Source of the DNA: Anniella stebbinsi
Lineage: Eukaryota > Chordata > Lepidosauria > Squamata > Anniellidae
Assembly (NCBI GenBank): GCA_029215795.1
Contig: JARDYH010000002.1
Span: 298,809,973 to 298,873,972, forward strand
Direction: 5' to 3'
Length of the DNA stretch: 64,000 nt
This document shows, piece by piece, positions 23,131 to 34,224 of this stretch. How positions within the stretch are numbered: position 1 is the stretch's first letter; every line of letters starts with the position of its first letter. Under the pieces are notes generated by a model, which ran no database searches, was not told where the DNA came from, and saw only the letters and a program-made list of their open reading frames with translations. The translations under genes and the position numbers were made by a program.

Positions 23131-24650
23131 GCTAATGTATTTCAGAGAAAGATATCCTGTTCTTGTTATTCATGGTCCCTCTTCTTGGGTATCTTGATAA
23201 AGTTAGAAAGGATAGGAGGGCCATGAAATCCAAAATTCTTGCTAAAATGCAAGATCCTCCAGTTGTGAATCCTGCCCCCTCTCTAATTAACCCACCTAAT
23301 GCAGAACATGGTGCACCAATGGAAGAAGTGGCCCTAAGTAAAGTTTCAGAAGGTTGTGTGCAACAGTTATGTGGAAAGGAAGTTCTCAAATATAGGCGGG
23401 GTTGAGTGATTTTTTTTTCTCCTTCACCATATTTTGGGGGGGACAATCTGTATGAAAATGCCACACGTCTTAGAGGTACCTCCAAGCAAGAAGCCTGCAA
23501 AGTTTCAGAAGGATAGGTGCAGGGGCAGTTATGATGATTAAAAACCTGTTTAAGCATTTTTCATATGGCCATCTCACCCATATCATCCTTGCCCTCTGTT
23601 AAAGTACAGTCATTGGAGGAGAGTCCTGGTAAAATGTGCCCTGTGATTAGAAGGGGATCTGTCAATCACTCAATCCTGCTTCTCCACCCCCACCCCCCAG
23701 TGTTTAGAGAAAGAAAGCAAAGATTCAAATTTTTGGAGACACACTATGTCTAGCTTTCTGAAGTTAAATCACAAATGAAGCCTTGTGCAGGGTCCAGCTT
23801 TAGTTCTGGTCACTTCAAAGGGAAGCCCACTTTGCTTTGGGCAGCACCCAAAGGGAAGCAAATTGGTTTGGGCTTGGGCCAAATCCAGTGCACATCCCTA
23901 CTCTAGATTATTCAAGCAAGGGAATCAAGCTTTATGCTATATATGCAGTTTCACCAAATTTGGAACTTGCATTTATGAATCCTGAATTTTCCTAGTATTA
24001 AGGTTAAGGGCTCAATGTCTGCAGGAGAATGAACTTACATTCTATATATACATCCAGTGGCTGGTGAATGTGATGAAAACAAATTGCATTCCATGAGTAA
24101 TCTTTCTAAAGGAACTAACTTTGATTTAAAAATAATTATTGATAAACTTTGTGTATGGTTTGTAGTTGCAAACCTATGGGATAGGAATTGATATCGACAG
24201 CTAGATGAAAGACAGGATTCCAGAAGGCCACAATTTAAGAGTTTCTGATAAATCTCAACTTTTGTAGATTCAGAAACAAGAGTAAGTAGTTCAGATTGGT
24301 TCCATAAACCAAAGTGAATTTTGCTTGTGGATTCATGCTCCAATGCACAGAGGTAATCTGCCACACTGAGGTAAGCTGCCTCTTTCATTCACCTCCTGTG
24401 GGCTACAGGCAATCTAGAGAAGAGTGGCAACTAGCAGCACAAAAGGATGAATTGAGGGTCAAATTGAAAGCCACATGTAACCCATTACACTTCTGAGTAT
24501 CTGCAGTATCTAACACTTTTACTGTACTTTTCTGAACATTTAAGTAATGATTACATACTCAAGAAATACTGTAGATTTGTAGTAGCATATTAAATATGGT
24601 GATGGCACATACATATAGAATCCCTCCTACAGGATGCTTTCAGAGAATAT

Positions 24651-25150
24651 TGAGCATAGTTACTCAGAGAAGTATGTCCTATTGAGTTTAATTAGGTTTA
24701 TCCACTAGTGAAAGCACATAGAATTGCAGCCTTACTCATGCAACTCTCTCATGGTTAAAATGCATCTTGTAATGCATGTTACAATGCAAGTGGAATTTAA
24801 TGAAAACTATTTTCAAAACCTGAAATAAATGTAGCTTATGAATGGCAAAACATCAATCCACCAAATGGGTGGGCATGGGAAGTTTCTGATGTGCTGCTTA
24901 AGGCTACAGTCCTAAACATTTGACTGGCAAATGTGATGGTTTACATGTTTATTTATATCTGAGTAGACATGCCTAGGATTGCATTGCATGGCAGATTTTA
25001 AATACATAGCAACAAAACAGCTATTGCATATATAAAATCTAAGTTCCTAACCATGCAGTGCAATCCTGGGCATCATGTTTACTCAGAGTTAGGTGCCATT
25101 TAGTTCACTCCCAAGTACGTGTGCTTAGGAATGAGCAATCCTAAATATGT
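24651..25150. mobile_element. Cluster of ATCCTATGCA-type MITE remnants
   Basis: Three degenerate copies: 24651-24731 (CAGAGAAGTATGTCCTATTG), 24907-24985 (TGAGTAGACATGCCTAGGAT) and 25055-25150 (TGCAATCCTGGGCATCATGT). Each retains one or both arms of the palindrome. Confidence 0.55.
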
Positions 25151-25328
25151 GGGAAAGGAGTGAAGCAGCACATGATCTCCCACTTCCAAACCTCTTCCAG
25201 CCCATTCTAACCTCCACCCCCACCCAACCCACCCTTTGACAAGGAACTAGAATTGCCCTGCCCATTAATTTAGGGAGCAAATCAAGTTTTGGTGACAATT
25301 CTGAAGAACATTTAGGCCAACTAATCCT

Positions 25329-25784
25329 GTCCCCACAATATACCCCCGTAAAAAAAATGAGGTCTAGAGATTTTCTCTGCTGTTATGTTATCTTGAGGTT
25401 TTGGATTAACATAATAATTTGGGTCGACAGTCTGATTCGGGTGCGAAACATTTTTAGGCGCTATTTTAAAAATGGTGGACAATTTCCTTTTGGTCGCTAG
25501 TTTTCGTCAACCACGGAAGTTACTATCTTGTGTTTGGTATCAAATTATAGGTTTTCAGCATCAAGGAGTTCAAAGAATATGCTATTTTAATTGTTGCAGT
25601 ATTCCTTCCACCATTTTCCAAGATGGCGCTGAAATGTCTCATTTTCTCATTTACTTGACAAATCAACATATAAATATGATTTTTGGCTTTTAACTATAGG
25701 GTTTTTGGGTCAAGGATGTCAACATGGCATTAATTTTGATGGAAAGGCTGTCCTTCCACCATTTTTAAAAATGGCATCCAAACA
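25329..25784 (+). repeat. Left terminal inverted repeat
   Basis: Begins GTCCCCACAATATACCCCCG. It includes GTCTGATTCGGGTGCGAAAC, CTAGTTTTCGTCAACCAC and TCCTTCCACCATTTT, all found inverted in the right arm with scattered substitutions. Confidence 0.88.
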
Positions 25785-25967
25785 CTTATCTCTACAATAG
25801 GCCATTTAATGAAAATGTGTAGCTTATATGGTCATTTTTTCATGATGTATGCTAAAATATTATAGTTTATTACATCATTAATTAAAAAAGGATGACATTT
25901 GAGTATATTTTATTTTATATGCTAGTCAGCTACTACTATTGGTTCACATTTTTATCTTTTTTGTCAG

Positions 25968-26165
25968 TATGAGTGTTCAGATGACACTTCTGGCTCTGTG
26001 GTTAAGGTGGCTTCTGAACGGGCCCATTATGGCTTAGCGTGTCGTGTGAACCATTCCTAACCATGGCGCTACATAACCATGGTTTAAACTTGCTCAATAA
26101 CTATTCGCTGCAAAAGGGTTGGAGGCCTAACCATGGCTTAGCACATAGTCTAAACAGGCCCAATA
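25968..26165. mobile_element. MITE inserted inside the transposon, left
   Basis: Carries GTTCAGATGACACTTCTGGC, the repeated AACCATGG motif and AAACAGGCCC at its right end. It resembles the TGAACAGGGCC / ACCATGGTTTAGCGTGT family seen at 32710-32820 and 49295-49508. It lies between the left inverted repeat and the coding region. Confidence 0.5.
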
Positions 26166-26279
26166 TCAGCAACAGGCATAGAGAAACAGAGCTGCAAACT
26201 TATTTCAGGCTTGTCATGCCAGAAGGTGAAAAATTACTACAGTCCAGTCATTTGACCTAGTCTTCCAGAGGCCTTCATT

Positions 26280-29170
26280 GTCTCAGATGATATGGATATC
26301 ATGTCTTCTGATGATGTTGTTGCAAAAGCATCTATGAATGATTTTTTCAAAGTGCTTTTTAGGTGTGGTCTGTTAAATGAAGAAAAAAAGAAAGTTCCTA
26401 CATGGTGTGGAATTTGTGTCATAATCTCCAAGGATACCGTTCCATTGTCAAGGGTTGGTTTCTTGCCAGTTATACCACATCCACTTACTATGTGACTGTG
26501 TATACTGCTCTAAAAACATTCAAAATGTCCGTGTCCAACTAAGACCAGCCTGTCCTACCAGTTTTCTGTGATGAAGGGTTTTTTCATATTGTAATAGACA
26601 TTTTTGTCTAGTCCAGAAGAATTCACTGATCTGTACCTCATGATGGGCATGTTCCATATGACAAAAGTAGCATTAAGGTATGCAGGAAAATATATCTGTG
26701 GAAGTGGCATGGATGATGCCCTTATTGAAACAGAATATTTTGGCAGTAAAACTATTCAGTCTGTACTGAATGGAACTCATTATATATTTGGTCTTTCCAA
26801 GGTATGATAATAATATCAGAGGCAATGCAAACATAGTGGGATGCTTTTTGGTGCAAATCAGTGTTTGTGGAAGTCATTCAAAGTCCAGGGTGCACTTGAC
26901 CTAAGAGACCAAAACAAAATAAAAGCTCACAAAATGTTTGATGCACTAAGTGGGAAGGTTGAATATCTGAGAACAAAGTTTGAAGCTTTTGTTAAAGAGT
27001 GTGGAGAAAAATCTGAACTGTGTAAGAACTGGGAAGTCTTCCTCAGGATAGTTTCCCTAGTGAAAAACTTGATTGTTGATGATTGTGATGGTAACTGGAA
27101 TCTGCATATTTAAACTGTGCAGTCTTTGCTTCCCATTTTTCATGACTTTCATGACTGCATCAATTACCTACAGTATGGCAGTTGGCACCTGGAGAGAGTA
27201 AAGAAACTGGAGCATGAGAACCCCTTCCTATACCAAAAATTCATTGAAGGACATTTGGTTGTGAAGATAAAGAGGGGAGATTAAGTGCTGTAACACCTGA
27301 TATGAAGTTGGAGCAAACCATTCAAAGATCCCAGAAAAGTTCAAAAGGCATCGTTGGGCAAATGCGAAGAAGTAATTAGGTTGCTGAGTGGCAGTTAGTG
27401 TACCTCAAGGTTTTGATGATAGACAATTTATTTCAAGAGCTTACCCATTCTGATTTAGTCGATTGATGTGATACCATACCCCATCATGAGCTTCTGGGGG
27501 GAAAGGTGAGCATTTTGATGAAAATGTGACTCCTAGATTTCATTCAACAGCATGGAAATCCATATGAAGTAACTGAGTCAGAGCGGTTTCACAGCTTTAT
27601 AACAAAACAATATGTGAATGATATAATAAAGGATTGAATTCTTGATGTCTTAGGGCATGGTTCAGACCTGTATCAGCCCCTCAGGCAGGAGAGATTTATA
27701 TCAAAAAAGAAAAAGCTTTCAGACACAATCTCTAAAGTAAAGCTATCATCTTTTGCTCGAAAAAGCATCCCAGAGCCTACCACACCCAAACTTATAACTA
27801 AGAAAGTAATTGATCAATCACATAGAGATATGGAGATTATGAAAGAAAGGGGAGAATCAAAAGAGAAAATTATGGAGCATGATGTACTGTCAACAAATAT
27901 GTTGTTTGATGGTAATGCACCTACAAAACCAGCAAAACACATTCTCATAGCATAGCTCGAGAAGCACCATTGAAAACCACTGTTGTAGGTGACTTTATGT
28001 CCCAAATATGAATGGTTAGGATGTCAGCAATGAAAAACTTTGGAGAAGTTGTTAACAATGTAGTCAAGGGATCAACATCCATATGTTCTGTTCAAGAACT
28101 TCATTTTATTTTCGACAGCTATTTGCAGCTGTCAGTAAAGGAATGCAAGAGGATAAGAGAATCTACCAGTGGTACAATAGATCTGGTTGTAATCGAAACC
28201 AATACACCAATACCTGTCAGCCTGAAAAGTTCTGGTCAATGATCAAATCTGCAGAAATTAGCATGAACAAGAGTGCAAAAGGAAGCAGGAAAAGCTATAT
28301 GTCCACTGGTATCTAGCAGTTCAGTCATTGATGATGAGTTGGAACCTGCAGTTCAATTCACAAGAGAAGGGACTCGTGTTCTTGAACAACTAAAGAATAC
28401 ATTGGAAGAGGCTGACCTTAGAATTATTCCACATGTAACCTGGGCAGTTCACAATGGTACAGAGAGAGTTGTTGTGCTTTCGAATGATACTGATGTTGAC
28501 TTGCATCTTTGATTTATGTCCAGTTGGGTTTCCAGAGGTATATCTCAGTTATGGGTATGTTTTGGAACAGGGTAAAATCATTGTAACATTCCAGTTCATG
28601 AACTCTTCAAAAAGTTAGGTCCACAGATGTCAAGAGCGGTCATAAATGCTCATATTCTAACAGGAGATGACGAAATGAGCAAAATTGGGATAAAATTAGA
28701 GTTCTAAGTGCCAAACCAACAAAATACCTTACCAAATTTGGGGAAACACCTGATAACTGTCATTTTGAGGAAGTGGAGAAGTACCTTTTACACGTCTGGA
28801 AACTTCACTCAAAATGTGACACTTTTGACAGTCTGCGTTTCAGTGAGTATAAAAGATCTGTACCAATCAGTAAGCTTCCTCCCACGTCATGCTCTATAAG
28901 AGGGCATATCACAAGAGCATTTCATCTGGTAAGAAGATGTATTTGCCTCTTAGAGAGTGTTCATCCAAAAGTAGTCAAATGTGATTGTGGTTGGGAAAAT
29001 GATAATGATGTCCTATGAACAATAAAGTTCTTGAACTTCCTGTCAAGTGAACTTTTATGTGTATGTAACTGTAAGGTTTGTGGTGCAATGAGATGTCCGT
29101 GTCGAAACACAGTGGTCAAATGCACAAATTTTTGTAAGTGTTTGGAAAATAACTGCAAAAACACTTATGT
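26280..29170 (+). pseudogene. Broken transposase-like gene in the long-TIR transposon
   Basis: Conserved pieces appear in order but in changing frames. 26290-26495: NDFFKVLFRCGLLNEE...VGFLPVIPHPLT. 26565-26807: CDEGFFHIVIDIF, GMFHMTKVALRYAGKYICGS, GMDDALIETEYFGSKT. 26929-27113: MFDALSGKVEYLRTKFEAF...GNWNLHI. 28324-28512: TREGTRVLEQLKNTLEEADL...NDTDVDLHL. 28590-28700: LFKKLGP, HILTGDD. 28770-29018: FDSLRFSEYKRS, LPPTSCSIRGHI, AFHLVRRCICLL. 29070-29165: a Cys-rich end with MRCPCRNTVVKC and CKCLENNCKN. Stops and frameshifts separate the blocks, so the gene is dead. The CDE and LIE acidic residues may belong to a DDE-type catalytic core, and the EEAD/NDTDV/LTGDD block to a nuclease-like domain; both are inference. 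Confidence 0.7.
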
Positions 29171-29229
29171 TAAACTGCTTTAATATTTCTCTATATTTTT
29201 TATGTTTTAGTAAGTCTTTAGATACTATG

Positions 29230-29545
29230 GTCCTGTTCAGAAAATACCTCAAACCCTGCCAGTTAAGGCTTTTGGTTAAGCAGAAGGGTTTAAGATGTCT
29301 TGTGCGATGTGTTTTGCTAAACTCTGCTCACTCACTAACCACAGTTGGACCATCTGCAGCAGGGTTAGTGGCCCTATCCATGGCTTAAAGTGTTGTGTGT
29401 GACAGCATGGCTTGTGGTTAGTGCTAACCCCAGAGAATCACAGTTTTGCTAACCACAGAGCCTGAAGTGTCATCTGAACAGGCCCATTGTTTAGCTCAAA
29501 ATGCTTAACCATATGGTTTAACGTGTTGTCTGAACAGAGCTATTG
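29230..29545. mobile_element. MITE inserted inside the transposon, right
   Basis: Begins GGTCCTGTTCAGAAAATACC and contains AACCACAGAGCCTGAAGTGT, which is the inverted match of ACACTTCTGGCTCTGTGGTT in the left copy at about 25984. It ends with TGTTGTCTGAACAGAGCTAT-like sequence. Confidence 0.5.
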
Positions 29546-29761
29546 TTGGCTTGCCAGACCCTACTCCACCACAGCAATTCTGAAAATACACAAGAGCTGT
29601 ATCATGAGTGCCGTGTGTCCCTGAAAATGAAGAGTTATCCTGGAAATCAAAATTATCAAGAGAACACTAGTTCTAGCCTTTTCAGTCATAGTTTCCTTTT
29701 TTCATTTCACCAAACCTGAAAAGAGAAGAACCCATTAAATATGATTGCATATATCAATAAA

Positions 29762-30220
29762 TGTTTGGATGCCATTTTTAAAAATGGTGGAAGGACAGCC
29801 TTTCCATCAAAATTAATGCCATGTTGATCTCCTTGACCCCAAAAAACCTATAGTTTGAAGCCAAAATCACATTTATATGTTGATTTGTCAAGTAAATGAG
29901 AAAATAACGCAACATTTCAGCGTCATCTTGGAAAATGGTGGAAGGAGTACTCCAACAATTAAAATAACATATTCTTTGAACTCCTTGATCCTGGAAACCT
30001 ATAATTTGATACCAAACACAAGATAGTAACTTCTGTGGTTGACGAAAACTAGCAACCTAAAGAAAACTGTCCACCATTTTGAAAATGGTGCCTAAAAAAG
30101 TTTCGCACCCGAATCAGACTGTCAACCCAAATTATTATGTTAATCCAATACTTCAAGATCACATATCAGCAGAGAAAATCTCTGGACCTCAACATTTTTA
30201 TGGGGGTATATTGTGGGGAC
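29762..30220 (-). repeat. Right terminal inverted repeat
   Basis: Inverted partner of 25329-25784. It starts TGTTTGGATGCCATTTTTAA and ends GGGGGTATATTGTGGGGAC. Confidence 0.88.
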
Positions 30221-31964
30221 TGGATCAAACAAGCTAAGGCAGATTTCTATCTAGTTTGATGTACAAACTTGCTTTTAACTAAAGAAATATTCTGGGATAA
30301 TAATAGCGAAGTTGTGGTTTTAATTGAAAATCAGTACATTTCCCAGTAATATTCAATGAACTGACTCAGCCTCTTTAAAACCAATATAAAGTTTTATGGT
30401 ATCTACAATAAGCTGTGTCATCATACATTTGTATTTTGCCTCTTTTCATCTCAGTGTGTTGTTCCAGTATTTTATGCTTTTAACTGACATAGCTATTCAA
30501 CCAGAATTGTGGGTTTGCTTTTACTAAGAGAAGCACAGTTACAGCTGTGCATCTTGACGCATCCCAGTACTTGAATGTGGGGTGGGGTGGAAAGGAGAGG
30601 GGAAGGGGTTAGTAGGTGGAGTGTTGCGAGATCAGAAACGGTCTCTTCCTTAATTTTTCTGCTAAAAACATATATTAGAAAGTGGTTTTCAAACTTAAAA
30701 CTTTCTGGGATCCCTTCCCTCTTGACTTAATTGCTGAGGAATCCCTGCATATTAAAAAGGGTGTTAGGTATGTTTTAGGGTGCACATTCAGAACATCTTC
30801 CATGCTCCAGGGCTGCTGAATCTCACCATTAGGAATCAGTTGTGCATCTTTGAACACACCCAGCACTCCCCTGTGTCCTTACAATGAGGAGGAAGATGGG
30901 CATTGGACAACAAATGATCATTGAAGCTGTGGTTATATGCCCACTTGCCTGGGAGTAAGCTCCATGGAAAATTTCTGAGCACTCATGTGTAGCATTTCAG
31001 TGTACGAGAAGCTTGTCCACCATAATTCATCATTAAAGAGACACCTATAACATTTCTGGGTAACCCCAGAGTTTCTCTCCAAAGGGTGCTTCCAAATGGA
31101 GGCCTCCTAGCGCTAGCAACTAGAAGTCAGCTTTCCCATCTTTTTCTCCTTAATGGATTTTCTGTGGTCAGAAAACAGATAGAAGAAGCTGTTGGAGAAC
31201 ATGGGAGGGGCTATTGTCTGGGCCCCTATAAAATTCTGTGAATGAGGCAGTGCAATGGTGTGATAAGGGCATTGTCTGGAAACACTCAACATAGTTAGAA
31301 AATGACTGAATCAGCAGAATAGTTGATGAATTGGTGGAAATGTGGAAATCTGTCTTAATTTTTTTAAAAGATTCAAATAAAAGTTGGACAAGACAATGGT
31401 TGTGAGGGAGAAAGAGGTACTTGTCCAGACTAAAGGTGCTTTCAGACAAGATTTTTTTCCTGCAATCACCCTGCCTCATTCACCGACTGTTACGGTTGGT
31501 CTGGACATTGTCACCTTCCACTTGTAACCCTTCTGTGTTTCCCCACTTCTTTCTTCTTCTTTTTCGCTTTCCACAAAATATCCATTGAGGAGGAAAGATG
31601 GAGTAGCTGCACAATGCCTTTTGACTTGTAGCATTAGGAGCCATCCATCTGGAAATGCCTAGTGGTGGTGGTCCCTCTTCTACGAAGTGTTTGTTTTCAT
31701 GTGAGCAAACCAAAGGATGGGATGCCTAACAAGGCAATAAGATAGAGGAATGGGATGATGTGCAGAATCCCGCAGCTCTACACATTCCATGTAGGATCAT
31801 TTTGTGCAAAAATAGGCTGGAGAAGACATCATCCAAAATGTGGGAGTTAATTTTTCAGTAACCATCAAGTCATTCGAGGAAGTCCTGGAAATTGATGAAT
31901 TTTGCATTCAGGTATTTAAAGCAGCCTTTTAGTGAACTTGCAGTTATCTTCCAACAATGACTGC

Positions 31965-32030
31965 ATCATGCTCGTGAGCTTCGGCTATGGGGCGGTATAC
32001 AAATGTAATAAATAAATAAATAAATATCAT
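31965..32030 (+). mobile_element. LINE 3' tail remnant
   Basis: GAGCTTCGGCTATGGGGCGG, then TATACAAATGTAATAAATAA and a run of AAATAAAT. This is the usual 3' end of L2/CR1-like LINEs in reptiles. Only the tail is recognisable. Confidence 0.6.
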
Positions 32031-32082
32031 TTTTTGTGCCACTACAAATTCTACATAAATGCTTCTTCTATACCATTAACAG

Positions 32083-32163
32083 ATATTCCCATATGAAATG
32101 CTCATGGTGACCAACAGAGGGCGAATTAAAATTCTAAGAGAAGTGGATAGAACCAGGCTGGAG
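32083..32163 (+). CDS. ABLIM3: ABLIM3 coding exon: N-terminal half of villin headpiece
   Basis: An 81-base exon (27 codons, phase 0/0) after ACCATTAACAG, ending CTGGAG|GTAAGA. The translation is IFPYEMLMVTNRGRIKILRE, then VDRTRLE. It forms the N-terminal subdomain of the headpiece: Y/FPYE.L followed by the variable loop and the VDRTRLE helix start. Villin headpieces bind the side of actin filaments, so this is the actin-anchoring end of the protein. An L2 tail lies about 55 bases upstream of the exon, inside the intron. Confidence 0.9.
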
Positions 32164-33035
32164 GTAAGAGGACTTTTGCTGTAGTGCTAGAAGACATGGG
32201 GTTTGTTTGTTTGTTGCTTTTAATGGACCTTTAGAAAGGAAAGAAATAGATGGTGCTTTTGTTTCAGTGGCATACTTTAGCTAAAACAAACTAAGCCTAG
32301 CAGTTTGTTTCATAAGATGAATTAACGGTGCAACACTATAATGTCTACTCAAAAGCAAGATCCACTGAGTTCAATGGGATTTACTCCAAGGATAGCATGC
32401 ATTGGATTGCAGTCTGAGTGGGCTTGGTGTATTTCCATATATCATCGTTATATCATTCATGCAAATGTCATTCCAAGATCAAGCATGAGGTGTTGAATGT
32501 CATGCATCTAAAAACTGTAAGGAAGGATAAGCATTGTTGGATCAGAAACTGCAACTCCTGGTGTTGCAACTAAAATTCTCATTAGGAGATGATTGAGAAT
32601 GAGAGCACCTTCCCTATTAGGCTATGGCCTTCCCCTTAATCCTGCCGAAATCACTACCAGACTGCTAAATGAGATATCTATAGGACATTAGTCTTCAACA
32701 GGTGGTTCAGACCCAACTTTGACCCTGTTCAGAAGATACCTTAAACCACAGCTTTAACCACCGTGAATAAGGTGAAAAACCTGCTTAGCCATGGTTTAAT
32801 GTGTCTTCTGAACGGGGCCACTGAGTCACCACCTGAACTAAGGTGAATCCCAAAAGCAGCACTACCACCATTCAGGTATTAGTTTAAAAATCCTTAAGAT
32901 ATGGTGGCCCAAATTCATGTTTGGGCTAAAGGAAGGTCCCAGCTCTGAAAAAGGTCAAAGGCCACTGTTGTGGGACACAGGTCTTCTGTCTATACTTTCA
33001 GACTGATCCCTGCCATTTTTCTTGTCTTCCTTTAG
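32164..33035 (+). other. ABLIM3 last intron, 872 bases
   Basis: Contains an ATCCTATGCA-type palindrome remnant (32330-32414; ATGTCTACTCAAAAGCAAGA / CATGCATTGGATTGCAGTC) and an ACCATGGTTTAATGTGTCTT-type MITE (32710-32820). The acceptor tract is CTTGTCTTCCTTTAG. Confidence 0.75.
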
Positions 33036-33149
33036 CGTCACTTAGCACCCGAGGTTTTTCAAGAAATATTTGGAATGACGATACAGGAATTTGATAAGTT
33101 ACCTCTCTGGAGGCGCAACAACATGAAGAAGAAAGCCAAACTCTTCTGA
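33036..33149 (+). CDS. ABLIM3: ABLIM3 last coding exon: C-terminal half of villin headpiece and stop
   Basis: 37 codons plus TGA (33147-33149). The translation is [20 protein letters not shown], then [17 protein letters not shown]. This is the three-helix C-terminal headpiece subdomain. Phe residues of the VF..IFGM..QEF core, the Trp of LPLW and the basic C-terminal helix ending KKKAKLF (compare KKEKGLF in villin) are all present, so the actin-binding surface looks intact. The splice position matches the preceding exon, whose final LE precedes RHL. Confidence 0.92.
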   Translation, partial: RHLAPEVFQEIFGMTIQEFDKLPLWRRNNMKKKAKLF

Positions 33150-33916
33150 ATCCTTCTGTCCCTTTGAAGAGGGGGGAAATATCACATATAGGATGATGTA
33201 TTATACTTAAGTGCAAACATTTTTTGGAGAGCAAACACTCAAGGAGGGGTGGGGGTGGGAGGGGGGAAGGGAAAATCTGAGAAAGGCACCTATATATGCC
33301 TTGTGATGGTGCAAGAGCTTGTCAGGCTTGTCAGAGAGTTGTGGCACAAAAGTGTCCGTGTTCAAAATCTCAGCAGTGGTTTCCATGCATTATAACGTTT
33401 CTACATGACATATATACCCAATGTGAAGCTGCTCCACCTTCTCTATTTTCCCCTCACTTGCTCAAAGGTCAAGGGGACTATATTGATAGAGCCAGGAAGT
33501 GCCCATAGGATGCCAAGACACAATGATGTAGTCATGATCTCTCCAAGGAATGAATGGATGCATTCTTTCGTTGAGGAAGGAATCCGGTGAAATATATTTA
33601 TCCTGTGGGCACAACCGTTGCAATTAACTGGCATTGTTTTCAGATGGCCGATTTTTGCGTCAACAAAGCAGGCTGCCAAGCTGGCTCTCCTCTGCTCTGC
33701 TGTGCGCCAGCCGAATTTGTTGAGTACAAACTCGCAGCTTGCACTTGCACATACCTGCCAGTGAATTGCCGTGTTTTGTGGTCAAGTCTTCTATCCTCCA
33801 TTTCCTCCCTTGCTTTAATTAATATAGTTCTTGCTTTTAAGCCAGTTCATTGAAAGTTAACAAGAGCAGCAAGCAAGAAGAAGAAGAAGAAGGGGGTTGA
33901 TTTTCTAGTTCTACAG

Positions 33917-34224
33917 CAGTGGTGGGGAACCTCAGGGCCAGGGGACAAATTTGGTCCTCCTGAGTCCCCAGATTGCCATCCTCCTTTCCCCCTACTACTG
34001 ATCGTTCAGTGGCTTCCTGGCTTTTGTGCAGGTTTTTTTTCCCATTCTAAAAGGTTAACATGCCTCTCCTAAGACTTCCTTACTGGCAATAAGACCCTTA
34101 AGGTGCAATGTGCTGGTATTTTATTATTCCTTTTTTTGTATTTTTGGCCTATCCTCTTTGCCTTCAGCACTGCCCACCACTGAGAGCATCTCTGAAATGG
34201 GCTGGAAGAGGTTCCCCACCCCTG
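33917..34224. mobile_element. hAT-type MITE with intact 8-base duplication
   Basis: A 308-base element with ends CAGTGGTGGGGAACCTC and GAGGTTCCCCACCCCTG. The target duplication TTCTACAG is perfect (33909-33916 and 34225-34232). CAG ends plus an 8-base duplication are diagnostic of hAT elements. It lies about 770 bases after the ABLIM3 stop. Confidence 0.9.

Larger units (their letters stand above)
25329..30220 (+). mobile_element. 4.9-kb DNA transposon with long terminal inverted repeats (Academ-like?)
   Basis: Both ends start GTCCCCACAATATACCCCC and continue as inverted copies for about 456 bases (25329-25784 against 29762-30220). By eye they are roughly 90 percent identical. Between them lies a broken + strand coding region (26280-29170). 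Two other miniature elements, at about 25968-26165 and 29230-29545, were inserted inside the arms later. I could not define a convincing target duplication. The protein fragments belong to a transposase-like family that I recall from cnidarians, arthropods and fish. The acidic EEAD / NDTDV / LTGDD pattern recalls the XPG-like nuclease of Academ transposons, so Academ is a tentative label. Confidence 0.78.
19909..32082 (+). other. ABLIM3 GC-AG intron, 12.2 kb
   Basis: The longest intron in view. It contains a nested foldback (20910-21190), a short tandem duplication (21365-21545), an unassigned dispersed repeat (22741-23130), several MITEs (24651-25150), and the 4.9-kb long-inverted-repeat transposon (25329-30220). 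An L2-like 3' tail ends at about 32028 (GGGCGGTATACAAATGTAAT-type followed by AATAAATAAATA). The acceptor is ATACCATTAACAG. Confidence 0.72.

Noticed and set aside
23132..23557. 141-codon minus-strand frame
   Set aside because: No domain, inside repetitive DNA, no splice or promoter context.
25329..30220. Polinton/Maverick or viral integration
   Set aside because: At 4.9 kb it is far shorter than Polintons and shows no polymerase, integrase, capsid or packaging ATPase blocks.
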